A stretch of 64,000 nt of DNA from Acetilactobacillus jinshanensis_A (GCA_043289735.1 CP171343.1:186001-250000), one strand, 5' to 3'; counted from the first letter of the stretch, positions 1-8,434 are shown. The notes: a model not told the origin generated them from the letters alone. Made by a program: numbers and translations.

Positions 1-2
1 AC

Positions 3-1298
3 TGGCGGGTAAAAGAATATCCAAAATTCACTCTGATCAAAGCCCGTCTGCATACCGGACGGACTCACCAGATTCGGGTTCACTTTACCGAGAGGGGTCA
101 TCCCTTGGTGGGCGACCACTTATACGGTGGACCGATGAACTGGGGAATTAAGCGACAGGCGCTGCATGCTTGGGATCTTGAATTTCCTGATCCGTTTGTA
201 AAGTGCCTGGTGGACGGTAAAAAATATTACGTGACCGACGGGATGTTTCTAAAGGAACTGAAGCCCTCGATGCGAAATCAGATTAAATATGATTATCATT
301 ACGCTAAGGACACTGATTTTATCTGTGCTAAACATTTGCTGCATTATCGAGTCCTCGACGTTAATCGGATGTTGAACCGGGATACAAAACGAAACCACAA
401 GATTAATCGTAAACTGACCCGGGCTCTAAATAATGATGACTACGCCATTACCAACGTTAACCAGGCCTTGCAGAAGCGCGAGACCTTTGGCCAGAAGGTC
501 TCGGACGCCGTGGCCCACTTCGGCGGTAGCTGGGGCTTTATCTTTCTCTTCGTCGGTTTTCTGCTGATCTGGATGATCATTAACGGGATGGCGTTGTTCG
601 GGATTCATTTCGATCCGTATCCGTATATCCTGCTGAATTTAGCGTTGAGCTGTATTTCCGCGATTCAGGCGCCGATCATTATGATGAGCCAGAACCGTTC
701 CGCCGACCATGATCGGTTATCGGCTGAAAACGATTATCACGTTAATTTGAAATCGGAACACGAACTGCGGATTCTGCACGCTAAACTAGATCATCTAAAT
801 CAGGATCAGTTACCGCATAATTTAGAGGTTCAGCGCTTGCAATTGCAGATTTTAGGCGAAGTCCATACGGAATTAACCGAATTGCGCCGGCAGAATGATC
901 TTAATCACATTGAAATTGGCAACCCCGTTTTTAACCGAATGCTATTCGTTTTAAGAAAACCGGTCACGGAAAAGAATCATCGGGATTATCGATTTATGAA
1001 CGAAATGCTGCATGAAATAGCTCCTGGTATCTGGGCGATGCCCGCTTACATGAAAAAGAACGACCAATACAGTTTGTTTTTCATCGTAACGAAAATTAAA
1101 TCGGGCCAGACCGTGATCGCGTTTTCCGAAGGCCACTTAAAGAAGGGTGACTTTCGTTTAAGTCGACCCATGGTAACCGGCCGAGGCTTGAATCATCTTT
1201 ATCGGCACGCTCCCAAGCGGGCTCTGCACGCGGCCCATTTTCTGAATTTGATATCCAAAGCTGCCGAAGGGGACTGGCGAATCGTTACGTCGGATTAA
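3..1298 (+). CDS. RluD-family pseudouridine synthase C-terminus fused to DUF1003 membrane protein (5' partial)
   Basis: The frame is open from the left edge, so the true start lies outside the window. The first ~60 codons match the C-terminal part of RluA/RluD-type rRNA pseudouridine synthases: HTGRTHQIRVHF at 54-89, then GHPLVGDHLYGG and ALHAWDLEFPDPF. Without a stop it runs at about base 195 (VKCLVDGKKY) into a DUF1003 protein, with the motif DFICAKHLLHYRVLD and two membrane segments around bases 520-600 and 625-680 (GFIFLFVGFLLIWMII; YILLNLALSCISAIQAPII), followed by a helical tail. The last ~125 codons are a soluble region I do not recognise. Normally these are separate proteins, and the synthase usually has some 15-20 more residues after its PDPF. 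The join therefore looks like a deletion fusion. A TTG at 105 could start a DUF1003-only product, but no good ribosome site precedes it. Confidence 0.75.
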   Translation, partial: WRVKEYPKFTLIKARLHTGRTHQIRVHFTERGHPLVGDHLYGGPMNWGIKRQALHAWDLEFPDPFVKCLVDGKKYYVTDGMFLKELKPSMRNQIKYDYHYAKDTDFICAKHLLHYRVLDVNRMLNRDTKRNHKINRKLTRALNNDDYAITNVNQALQKRETFGQKVSDAVAHFGGSWGFIFLFVGFLLIWMIINGMALFGIHFDPYPYILLNLALSCISAIQAPIIMMSQNRSADHDRLSAENDYHVNLKSEHELRILHAKLDHLNQDQLPHNLEVQRLQLQILGEVHTELTELRRQNDLNHIEIGNPVFNRMLFVLRKPVTEKNHRDYRFMNEMLHEIAPGIWAMPAYMKKNDQYSLFFIVTKIKSGQTVIAFSEGHLKKGDFRLSRPMVTGRGLNHLYRHAPKRALHAAHFLNLISKAAEGDWRIVTSD

Positions 1299-1375
1299 AA
1301 TAAGTTAGCTCATGTAGAAAAATAATTTTTAACGTGTCATAATATAGTCCCAAATAAAAGAAAGCAGGCGATTAT

Positions 1376-2281
1376 GTGCATTCCAAAGATCAGATGACAG
1401 GGACTCGATTTTTATTCGTAACGATCCTGAACGTCGTCATTACCGTCGTGGAATTTGCCGGCGGGGCGTTAGCCGGCAGTCTTTCGCTGGTTTCTGACGG
1501 TTTTCATAACCTAGGCGATTCCGCTTCGGTCGTGCTAAGTTACTACGCCCACCGGATTAGTTTTCGGCCCCAGACCCGTCACGAGACCTTTGGCTATAAA
1601 CGAGCCCAGATTATTTCGGCGTTCGTTAATTCCACGTTTTTAATGATCATTTCGGCGATTTTGATCGTGGAAGCGGCTACAAGCTTATTTCATCCTGAGC
1701 ACACCAACGGTGAACTAATGTTCTTGGTGGCCGCCGTGGGAACGGTCGCTAATTTAATGTCCGCCGTCTTGCTGAACCACGGCTCAAAACATAATTTAAA
1801 CATCAAAGCGACGTATCTTCATTTATTAAGTGATACGCTATCGTCCGTCGGCATCATCGTCGGCGGAATTTTAATTGAGTTATATCGCTGGTACATTATG
1901 GATCCCCTCGTGACGATGGGGGTGGCCTTATACATTATGGCTGAGACTTGGCCGATTATTAAGAAGACCATCGTGATCTTAATGCAGGGTGCACCTAAGA
2001 TCGACAGTAACGCGATTCAGCGGGATTTACTTCGGTTACCAGAAATTACCGGGGTTCACCACGTTCATATCTGGTTAATTGATGAAAACAGCATCATCTT
2101 TTCAGCCCACATTAACATGCGGGATATGAAAATTAGTGAAGCCGAAAAGACGTATCACCCGATTTACGAGCTGTTGCATAAGAAATACCATATCGATCAC
2201 GTGACTCTACAAGCCGAAGTTAACCGTGGTCGTCAGGAGCATTTCTATAATTACAGTAACGGTCATTATCATGACGTTTAA
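1376..2281 (+). CDS. Cation diffusion facilitator (CzcD-type metal efflux)
   Basis: This 301-residue protein is a CDF-family exporter that moves divalent metal (probably Zn2+, also Cd2+/Co2+) out of the cell in exchange for protons. Six hydrophobic segments are visible in the first ~205 residues. The two metal-site motifs are present: SDGFHNLGD in TM2 and HLLSDTLSS in TM5. A cytoplasmic C-terminal domain follows (ITGVHHVHIWLID). The start is GTG at 1376, behind an AAAGCAGG-like ribosome site. An ATG two bases upstream is out of frame. A DtxR/MntR-type regulator gene lies 0.6 kb downstream, so the area may serve metal homeostasis, although no metal-box was identified. Confidence 0.88.
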   Translation: MHSKDQMTGTRFLFVTILNVVITVVEFAGGALAGSLSLVSDGFHNLGDSASVVLSYYAHRISFRPQTRHETFGYKRAQIISAFVNSTFLMIISAILIVEAATSLFHPEHTNGELMFLVAAVGTVANLMSAVLLNHGSKHNLNIKATYLHLLSDTLSSVGIIVGGILIELYRWYIMDPLVTMGVALYIMAETWPIIKKTIVILMQGAPKIDSNAIQRDLLRLPEITGVHHVHIWLIDENSIIFSAHINMRDMKISEAEKTYHPIYELLHKKYHIDHVTLQAEVNRGRQEHFYNYSNGHYHDV

Positions 2282-2304
2282 AATTTAATAAAATTAAAGA
2301 TAAA

Positions 2305-2349
2305 AAAATAACGTGAACTTTAGTAACTTACTAGGATCCACGTTATTTT
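2305..2349. terminator. Bidirectional terminator between the CDF gene and the convergent small gene
   Basis: AAAATAACGTG at 2305-2315 pairs with CACGTTATTTT at 2339-2349, with A and T runs on the outer sides. It sits between two genes facing each other, so it can end both transcripts. Confidence 0.7.
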
Positions 2350-2370
2350 AGTTTTGAGATTATTTCGTAA

Positions 2371-2712
2371 TTATAAACCGGTTTCGATACTGAAGTACTT
2401 GTCATGGTACCATTTTTTCCACGGCTTTTCGGGATTGCCGTTTTCGTAGAATTTCTGGTCCATTTTATCTAATAATTTACCGTAGTGTTTCGGACGATCA
2501 TGAGCAGACATCTTGATAACGTCTTTCTTAGAATTAAATTTATTATCCCAGATATCGCGGTTGATATCCCAGATGAGTCCGGTATGATCATATGAGCCGA
2601 TAATTTCAAGGTTTTCGGATCGGTATTGCGGAACGTAGAATTTCGCAAAATCGAGGATGGCTTTTTTCTTGGCTTGATCGCTAAGTTGATCAAATTTGAC
2701 GAGCTTACTCAT
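2371..2712 (-). CDS. Small hypothetical protein, 113 aa
   Basis: I do not recognise this family. The ORF begins MSKLVKFDQLSDQAKKKAI and is rich in Lys, Asp and aromatic residues, with no signal peptide or membrane segment. A tryptophan-rich centre (GLIWDINRDIWDNKF) and C-terminus (PEKPWKKWYHDKYF) suggest a small folded soluble domain. A clear ribosome site (GAAAGGAAG) precedes the ATG, and a shared terminator follows the stop, so it looks like a real single-gene unit. The FDQLSDQAKKKAI opening resembles the start of small phage- or plasmid-type proteins, which is only a hint. Confidence 0.65.
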   Translation of the reverse strand: MSKLVKFDQLSDQAKKKAILDFAKFYVPQYRSENLEIIGSYDHTGLIWDINRDIWDNKFNSKKDVIKMSAHDRPKHYGKLLDKMDQKFYENGNPEKPWKKWYHDKYFSIETGL

Positions 2713-2856
2713 GAGATGCTTCCTTTCAAAGTAATTTATATAATTTTATACTTATAGTCCACCATTTATTATACTAAATGATTGTTGTATAATCTAATTA
2801 TATCTTTTAGAGCAGTAAACGTAAAACGGATTTTTGAAAAAATTGGAGATATGACC

Positions 2857-3522
2857 ATGAGTCCGATTAAAGAAGATTATCTAAAAATAATTTTTGAACT
2901 CGGCGGTACCCGGGCGAAAGTTTCTAACAAACGGATCGCGATTAGCTTAAACATCGCGGCCGGTTCGGTAACCGAAATGATCAATAAGCTTCTACACGAC
3001 GGTTTGGTTAAGCACGAGCCTTATTCAGGCGTCACTTTAACGCCGAAAGGTAGTCGTCTGGCCAAGGTCTTGATCTGGAAGCACCGGCTCTGGGAAGTCT
3101 TTCTGGTCCGTAAGCTAGGCTTTAAATTAAGTGATGTTGATCAGGAAGCCGACGTCCTAGAGCACGTTACCAGTCCGAAGCTTTTAAAGGCCCTGGATAA
3201 GTGGCTGGGTTATCCAAATCACTGTCCGCATGGTGGAGTGATTCCCGGTAAAGACGGTCACTATGGCAAAGAAAGTCACGTTGTCCTGAATAATGCAAAG
3301 GACGGTCAGACGGTCGTGGTGGATCGCTTCATTGATAACCATGATTTATTGACCTATTTAGGGGACATTAAATTAGATATCGGTGACGTTCTCCACGTAG
3401 TTAGCCATTCACCGTTTGAAGGCCCCGTGACCGTTCATAACCTGACTGATCATACAAAGTTAACGATTGGCTATAAAGCGGCCCATTACATCTTTATTCG
3501 GCCTCAAAAAATAAAAATATAA
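2857..3522 (+). CDS. DtxR/MntR-family metal-dependent transcriptional regulator
   Basis: Residues 1-65 form a winged helix-turn-helix (SPIKEDYLKIIFELGG; VSNKRIAISLNIAAGSVTEMINKL). A dimerisation and metal-binding domain follows with Asp/Glu/His ligands (SDVDQEADVLEHVTSPKLL; NHCPHGG), and a C-terminal FeoA/SH3-like domain ends near residue 221. Such proteins sense Mn2+ or Fe2+ and repress metal uptake genes. I chose the ATG at 2857 because GGAG at 2845-2848 sits eight bases before it. The in-frame ATG at 2851 is too close, and the longer frame from 2782 overlaps the likely promoter (TATAAT near 2788). Confidence 0.87.
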   Translation: MSPIKEDYLKIIFELGGTRAKVSNKRIAISLNIAAGSVTEMINKLLHDGLVKHEPYSGVTLTPKGSRLAKVLIWKHRLWEVFLVRKLGFKLSDVDQEADVLEHVTSPKLLKALDKWLGYPNHCPHGGVIPGKDGHYGKESHVVLNNAKDGQTVVVDRFIDNHDLLTYLGDIKLDIGDVLHVVSHSPFEGPVTVHNLTDHTKLTIGYKAAHYIFIRPQKIKI

Positions 3523-3532
3523 TATCAGTAGT

Positions 3533-3570
3533 AAAAAGCTGCGAATTGTAATTCGATCGCAGCTTTTTAA
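3533..3570. terminator. Rho-independent terminator
   Basis: AAAAAGCTGCGA (3533-3544) pairs with TCGCAGCTTTTT (3557-3568), followed by TAA. It can serve the regulator gene on the plus strand and the convergent DUF1634 gene on the minus strand. Confidence 0.9.
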
Positions 3571-3588
3571 TTTGTACCTTGATTAAGT

Positions 3589-3978
3589 TTATTTATGAAT
3601 ACCTAGCCAGAAACTAAAGGCCAACACGATCATGACGAAACTCGTGATGTAAACGTATAGGTAGTCATGTTCTTTATAGAAGGAATAGATTGACACTAGG
3701 ACCCGGAGGACCGGGGTTAAGATCAGGCAGAAAATCCCTAGCATCATAATGGCGTAGGGCTTTAAATCCACAATGCCCGTAAAGATCTGTTTAAAATCAT
3801 GGGGATGGTATCCGGCTGGATAGCCGGTCTTGCCGGTGATGATCAAAAGGGCAAAGCCGATGATCATGATGACGGCGCTGACGATGACTCCAGCCCGCAG
3901 CAGATTGCCGATGACGATTTCGATTTTATTCATCTTAGCTTGAATGCGTTTTTCACGCTGAAGATCTAGTTGATTCAT
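3589..3978 (-). CDS. DUF1634 family membrane protein
   Basis: This 129-residue protein has three predicted membrane helices: GVIVSAVIMIIGFALLIITG, PYAIMMLGIFCLILTPVLRV and YVYITSFVMIVLAFSFWLG. It is the second gene of a two-gene unit, starting one base after the stop of the TSUP transporter. DUF1634 genes are regularly found beside TauE/SafE transporters, so it is probably a partner or accessory subunit, but its biochemical role is unknown. Confidence 0.85.
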   Translation of the reverse strand: MNQLDLQREKRIQAKMNKIEIVIGNLLRAGVIVSAVIMIIGFALLIITGKTGYPAGYHPHDFKQIFTGIVDLKPYAIMMLGIFCLILTPVLRVLVSIYSFYKEHDYLYVYITSFVMIVLAFSFWLGIHK

Positions 3979-3979
3979 T

Positions 3980-4816
3980 TTATAGTTTCACCCCGAATCC
4001 TTGTAACAGCATGTCGATTCCGATGTAAAACAGGATCGGTACGAAGACGATTCGAATCCATTTGGCCGGCAGGTGCTGCATGATTCTGGATCCGGCGACG
4101 GCGCCCACCAGGATTCCTAACGCTAACGGGACCGCGATCTGGGGCTGAATGGAACCGTTAAAGAAGTAGACGGTAGCACTGGCGGCTGCGGTAACGCCCA
4201 TCATGAAGTTACTGGTGGAGCTGGACGGCTTTAGCGGCATCTTCATGAAGGTGTCCATGGCGATGACTTTAAAAGCTCCGGAACCGATGCCTAACAAGCC
4301 GCTGGCGAGTCCGGCACCGAACATAACGGCGAAGCCGCTGGGTACGTGGGTGACCTGATAGTTGATTTTCTTATGGGCGGCCTTATCATAGTAGCTGCTG
4401 TCCAGTTCTAGTTGGTGGGCGATTTTATCGGTATGCTTAGCAAGATTATCTTGACGGCCTTTAACTTTCTTGGCCATGTTAAAGCCGCTGAAGACTAACA
4501 GCAGCCCGAACAGAACGTATAAATATTTGGGATTAAGGATTCCGGTCAGTAGAGAACCGGCGACGGCCCCGATGGTGGTGGCGATTTCCAGGAACATCGC
4601 GACCCGCAGGTTTAGGACGTTATCCTTTAGATACGAAATGGTGGCACCGGAGCTGGTGGCGATGACCACGATGATACTGGCGCCGATCGCGTATTTAATG
4701 GGTAGTCCGTAAGCTAACGTCAGGATCGGGGTGACGATGATTCCGCCACCGAGGCCCAGGATCGCGCCGGCGATTCCGGCGAAGATCCCGATAAAAATCA
4801 TTTGGACGGCGAACAT
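3980..4816 (-). CDS. TSUP / TauE-SafE family anion transporter
   Basis: This 278-residue membrane protein has the two-repeat architecture of the TSUP family. The first repeat carries GAILGLGGGIIVTPIL and the second GLASGLLGIGSGAFKVIAMD, each followed by further hydrophobic helices, with a hydrophilic linker between them (about residues 115-155). TSUP proteins move sulfur-containing or organic anions across the membrane. The substrate cannot be read from the sequence. AGGAGG stands just before the ATG, and transcription probably starts from the leftward promoter in the dyad at 4848-4870. Confidence 0.87.
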   Translation of the reverse strand: MFAVQMIFIGIFAGIAGAILGLGGGIIVTPILTLAYGLPIKYAIGASIIVVIATSSGATISYLKDNVLNLRVAMFLEIATTIGAVAGSLLTGILNPKYLYVLFGLLLVFSGFNMAKKVKGRQDNLAKHTDKIAHQLELDSSYYDKAAHKKINYQVTHVPSGFAVMFGAGLASGLLGIGSGAFKVIAMDTFMKMPLKPSSSTSNFMMGVTAAASATVYFFNGSIQPQIAVPLALGILVGAVAGSRIMQHLPAKWIRIVFVPILFYIGIDMLLQGFGVKL

Positions 4817-4847
4817 ATTGAACCTCCTAATAACATGAGTTACTCCT

Positions 4848-4870
4848 ATTATACCAACCTGTGGTATAAT
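4848..4870. promoter_or_regulatory. Divergent extended -10 promoters forming a perfect dyad
   Basis: ATTATACCA (4848-4856) is the exact reverse complement of TGGTATAAT (4862-4870), with a five-base centre. Each arm is an extended -10 box (TGnTATAAT). The right arm points to the PAP2 gene and the left arm to the TSUP gene. No clear -35 box is seen for either. The palindrome might also be an operator. Confidence 0.6.
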
Positions 4871-4927
4871 TAATAAGTAATAAATTAAAATTAAATCAAC
4901 CGAAATTAGTGAAGGGTCTAATTGATA

Positions 4928-5593
4928 ATGTTATTTGATAAAGAATACAGCCGACCGTTTCGGTTTGTCCTGGCACTCTTTATTTCGCTTTTGATTACGA
5001 TCCCCGTGATTGGTAATTCGCAGTATTTGCAGTTTATAGATTTATCGATTACCGGTGACGTTCAGAAGCACGAAGGCGTTTTAATTCACGCCTGGTACGT
5101 ATTCGTATCGTTTCTGGACAGTCCCAAGGCCGGAGTCTTCTGGATTTTGATAATCGCGTTCCTGCTGTGGGGCTTTAAGTATAAGATTCAAGCGCTGTGG
5201 GCGCTGGGGACCGTCTTTGGCGGTGACGTGATCGATGAACTGATCAAGCATTTGGTTAGCCGACCGCGGCCGGCTTTACATCCGGCCGCTGATACCGGTT
5301 ATAGTTTTCCGAGCGGCCACGTCTTTAGTACTTTTCTGGTCATTAGCGTTCTGTGGATCGTGGTAATTCCGCAAATTAAAGACGCTAAATATCGTTGGGT
5401 AGCATATATCGTCGCTGCCGTCTGGCTGATTCTCGTCATGATGGCCCGGATTTATCTGAACGCCCATTATCCGACCGATACGTTCGGTGCGGTTGCGATG
5501 GCGTATGCATGGCTGCAGATCTGTGAATGGCTTTACATTAAGTTCGCGCCGCGCTTGAAGCAGTGGCCGTTGACTAATCATTCGTATATCTAA
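4928..5593 (+). CDS. PAP2-family membrane phosphatase
   Basis: The three acid-phosphatase motifs are present: KHLVSRPRPA, YSFPSGHVF and RIYLNAHYPTD. The SGH and AHYPTD histidines are the catalytic pair. About six hydrophobic segments surround them, as in bacterial PgpB/BcrC-type enzymes that remove phosphate from undecaprenyl pyrophosphate or phosphatidyl-glycerophosphate. The exact lipid substrate is not resolvable. The ATG at 4928 lies 11 bases after GAAGGG. A TTG at 4922 would add two residues and is an alternative start. At 221 residues it has the usual length. Confidence 0.88.
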   Translation: MLFDKEYSRPFRFVLALFISLLITIPVIGNSQYLQFIDLSITGDVQKHEGVLIHAWYVFVSFLDSPKAGVFWILIIAFLLWGFKYKIQALWALGTVFGGDVIDELIKHLVSRPRPALHPAADTGYSFPSGHVFSTFLVISVLWIVVIPQIKDAKYRWVAYIVAAVWLILVMMARIYLNAHYPTDTFGAVAMAYAWLQICEWLYIKFAPRLKQWPLTNHSYI

Positions 5594-5594
5594 A

Positions 5595-6417
5595 TTAGAT
5601 AAAATTAAAAGGCGATCTTTTTAAAGAATCGCCTTTTTTTTTAAAAATGGAATGTAAAAATTCGTCGGCCATCGGGACCCAGCGGGATACGTGCGGGTCG
5701 TCGGTCTCCGGCGTCCATGCGGTCACCCGGTTGGCTAGCGCTAAGCCGTGCGGCCCGTGATAGAACATGTGGAATTCGCTCGGGATGTGGTGCTTATTCA
5801 GTTCGTAAGCGTAGACCATCGCGTTTTGACTGGGTACGAAATTATCGTCGGCGGTTACCCAGGTAAAGGTCGGCACGTTGGTGTCGGTTACGTGGTATTC
5901 AGCCCGAAATTCCCGGAGGTTATCGATCCAGCTCTTGGCAGTGGATAACTTTTCCGGGAAGCCCATTCGAAGATCGATCACCGGGTACCCGAGGATGGTG
6001 GCGTTAGGTTTAATCAGTTTCGTGTCGGTTAAGCCGGTCTTTTCTTTAAACCAGGGACTGTCGTAAAAATCGTTTAAAAGACTGACGACGTGTCCGCCGA
6101 CGCTGAACCCAGCCACAACGATTTCGTTCGGATCGATGTGCCACCGTTCAGCGTTCTGGCGAACGTATTTAATGGCTTGGCAGAGTTCTAACAACGGATA
6201 GGGATATAGCGGTCGATGTTCCTGCTGAAAGCTGTATCGAAGGTAGAAGCTCTGGTAGCCTAAAGCGGTAAACGCCATGGCGAAGCTTTCGGCTTGCTGG
6301 GGCTTAATGTGGGTGAAGGAGCCCCCGGGTAGAATAATGATGGCCGGATACTTTTCTGATGTATCCTTTTAGATAGGCCTGGGAATTTTTTAAAAGTTTA
6401 GTTTTTATGATTTTCAT
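5595..6417 (-). pseudogene. Acetyl-esterase / alpha-beta hydrolase, frameshifted
   Basis: The body encodes an alpha/beta hydrolase of the acetyl esterase (Aes/BD-FAE) type: LPGGSFTHI oxyanion motif, nucleophile elbow GFSVGG, and a final His region (MFYHGPHG). The ribosome site GAGGTGG and ATG lie at 6417, starting MKIIKTKLLKNSQAYLKGYI. That frame and the one holding SEKYPAIIILPGG differ by one base, and the shift falls at about 6355-6370. An internal ATG at 6278 would omit the oxyanion motif. The 3' end also reads into the terminator (KKKGDSLKRSPFNFI), as if a one-base loss in the T run removed the stop. It is either a dead gene or contains sequencing errors. Confidence 0.8.
5607..5642. terminator. 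Rho-independent terminator between convergent genes
   Basis: AAAAGGCGAT (5607-5616) pairs with ATCGCCTTTT (around 5627-5636), followed by a long T run. The esterase frame on the other strand runs right through this hairpin, which suggests that its original stop was lost. Confidence 0.9.
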
Positions 6418-6477
6418 TGATTGACCACCTCAAGAATTTCAGTTATTGATTAAATTAATTATAACTTATCAAGGAAG

Positions 6478-6737
6478 TTGACGTCTATCTCTAATGTAGC
6501 GCTACGTCCGTTACGTACGGGTGATTTTAAAACTTACTATCGATTGATTAGTAGTCCGTCGATTGCGAAGGGTGCTCGGTTTCAAAATGATCGGGATGAT
6601 TTCATTATATCCGACTTGAAATCGCTGATTTAATGTTGCCGAATTACCAAAGTCACGGTTACATGACGAAAGCGATGGGGATGTTGATTAGACGGTTAAA
6701 GACGCACCCTACGTTAAAGATTGGTGGCGTTAGTTGA
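6478..6737 (+). pseudogene. GNAT acetyltransferase remnant
   Basis: Two pieces of a GNAT N-acetyltransferase remain in different frames. The first (6478-6633) reads LRPLRTGDFKTYYRLISS, matching the family's N-terminus, and stops early. The second (6633-6737) reads LPNYQSHGYMTKAMGMLIRR, which resembles the acetyl-CoA binding loop, and then stops. The middle of the domain is missing, so this is a deletion remnant, not a simple frameshift. It lies just before the serS T-box leader. Confidence 0.65.
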
Positions 6738-6829
6738 TAATAACGTAGCTTCCCAAAAGGTTTTACTAAAGAATCGTTTTCATAATTAATTTGTAATATT
6801 ATTAAGTTGAATTGAAAATCATTGAGAAA

Positions 6830-7031
6830 ATACAAGATGTACTTATTAAGTAGATTTAAAGAGAAGCGGGCTAGGTGAGATCCGCTGATCGAAAGTTCCG
6901 GTATATCTAAGTAGGCGGCTGAAAAGCTGTCCGGCAGTTCCGTTATCGCTTTCGAGTTGCTCATTAGTTTGAGAACTTGGGTGGTACCGCGAACTAAAAG
7001 GTCTTCGTCCCAATGACGAGGGCCTTTTTTG
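6830..7031 (+). promoter_or_regulatory. T-box riboswitch upstream of serS
   Basis: The T-box core AACTTGGGTGGTACCGCG is at 6974-6991 and is followed by an intrinsic terminator, AAAAGGTCTTCGTC pairing with GACGAGGGCCTTTT at about 6996-7031. Stem I is recognisable: a base pair block ACTTA (6841-6845) with TAAGT (6908-6912), then AGAGA and GGTG elements. A TCC triplet at 6897-6899 in the 3' side of stem I is a plausible serine specifier. Uncharged tRNA-Ser would favour antitermination into serS. Confidence 0.9.
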
Positions 7032-7054
7032 CTTTCATTAGGAGGTATTTTAAC

Positions 7055-8344
7055 ATGTTAGACATGCGATTAATTCGGAACCATCCCGAATACATCAAGA
7101 AAAAATTAGCTACCCGTAACGTTCCGGGTAAGAAAGTTGACGAATTACTTCATTACGATAACCAGCGTCGTCAGCTAATCGTTCGTGATGAAAAGTTGAA
7201 GGCTGAACGAAATAAGGTCTCTAAGCAGATTCCGCAGATGAAGAAGGCCGGTAAGGATATCAAGCCGGTCATTCAGAAGATGCGAAAAGTCGGCAGTGAA
7301 ATTAAAGGCTTTGATAAGAAGTTCGATAAGGTTCACGCCGCCGAAAAGAACGTGGCCGATCACTTACCGAACTTACCGGCCGATGACGTTCCGGTTAGCT
7401 CGACCGAAAAGGGTGCTAAAGAAATTCGCCGAATCGGTGAACCGACCCACTTTAGTTTTCAGCCGAAGCATCACTGGACGTTAGGTGAAAACCTGGGAAT
7501 CTTGAACTTCGAACGAAGTGCTAAAGTTTCCGGTGCCCGTTTCGTTTACTACGTTGGCGAAGGTGCTTTGTTAGAACGTGCTTTGTATAACTTCTTCTTG
7601 GATCAGAACACCAGTCACGGTTATAAAGAAATTTTACCGCCGTACATGGTTAACTCCGCTTCGATGTACGGAACCGGTCAGTTTCCGAAGTTCTTGGAAA
7701 AGCACGCCGGTTACGAATGTGAAGGCACCGATTTGACCATGATTCCAACGGCTGAAGTTCCGTTGATTAACTATTACCGCGGTGAAACGTTACCGGCTGA
7801 TCAGTTGCCGATCCGGGTCACCGCTTTGAGTCCGGCTTTCCGTTCCGAAGCGGGAAGTGCCGGCCGTGATACCCGTGGCTTGATTCGGGTTCATCAGTTC
7901 AACAAGGTTGAATTGGCTCAGTTCACGAAGCCGAACGAATCCTGGCACGCTTTGGCTGAAATCACTCACGAAGCCGAACGCTTATTACGGTTATTAAAGA
8001 TTCCGTACCACGTAATTCGTTTAACTAGTTCTGACATGAGCTTTACTGCCGCCACGACTTATGATTTAGAAGTTTGGATGCCGGGTCAGCATTGTTACCG
8101 TGAAATTTCGAGCTGCTCGAACACCCGTGATTTCCAGGCCCGCCGTTCCCACATTACTTACCGTGATCAGAACGGTAAGCTGCAGTACGTTCATACTTTG
8201 AACGGTTCTGGCTTAGCCGTGGGCCGAACGGTTGCCACCATTATGGAAAATTATCAGAACGAAGACGGCACGATTGACGTACCTAAGGTTTTGCAGCCGT
8301 ACATGCACGGTATCAAGAAGATTACTAAGGATCATATGTTCTAA
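7055..8344 (+). CDS. serS: Serine-tRNA ligase
   Basis: SerRS charges tRNA-Ser with serine in the cytoplasm. The first ~115 residues form the long antiparallel coiled coil that holds the tRNA variable arm (rich in Lys/Arg/Glu). The class II catalytic domain follows: motif 2 around FRSEAGSAGRDTRGLIRVHQF and motif 3 around GSGLAVGRTVATIMENYQ. The length of 429 residues is typical. The start is the ATG at 7055 behind GGAGGT at 7041-7046. The longer frame from 7013 runs into the T-box terminator. It is a single gene under T-box control. Confidence 0.97.
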   Translation: MLDMRLIRNHPEYIKKKLATRNVPGKKVDELLHYDNQRRQLIVRDEKLKAERNKVSKQIPQMKKAGKDIKPVIQKMRKVGSEIKGFDKKFDKVHAAEKNVADHLPNLPADDVPVSSTEKGAKEIRRIGEPTHFSFQPKHHWTLGENLGILNFERSAKVSGARFVYYVGEGALLERALYNFFLDQNTSHGYKEILPPYMVNSASMYGTGQFPKFLEKHAGYECEGTDLTMIPTAEVPLINYYRGETLPADQLPIRVTALSPAFRSEAGSAGRDTRGLIRVHQFNKVELAQFTKPNESWHALAEITHEAERLLRLLKIPYHVIRLTSSDMSFTAATTYDLEVWMPGQHCYREISSCSNTRDFQARRSHITYRDQNGKLQYVHTLNGSGLAVGRTVATIMENYQNEDGTIDVPKVLQPYMHGIKKITKDHMF

Positions 8345-8434
8345 AAATTAATTTTCTTGATAATGTATTGCATTTTTTATAAAAGACTAGTATATTAATA
8401 ATTGTTGGCGCGAGGTGTGTTTATTAATTAGTTC

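Noticed and set aside
6659..6964. Minus-strand 101-codon ORF over the serS leader
   Set aside because: It overlaps the acetyltransferase remnant and the T-box; no ribosome site and no protein-like composition.
7013..7054. N-terminal extension of serS (MTRAFFAFIRRYFN)
   Set aside because: It translates the T-box terminator; the true start has GGAGGT at the right distance.
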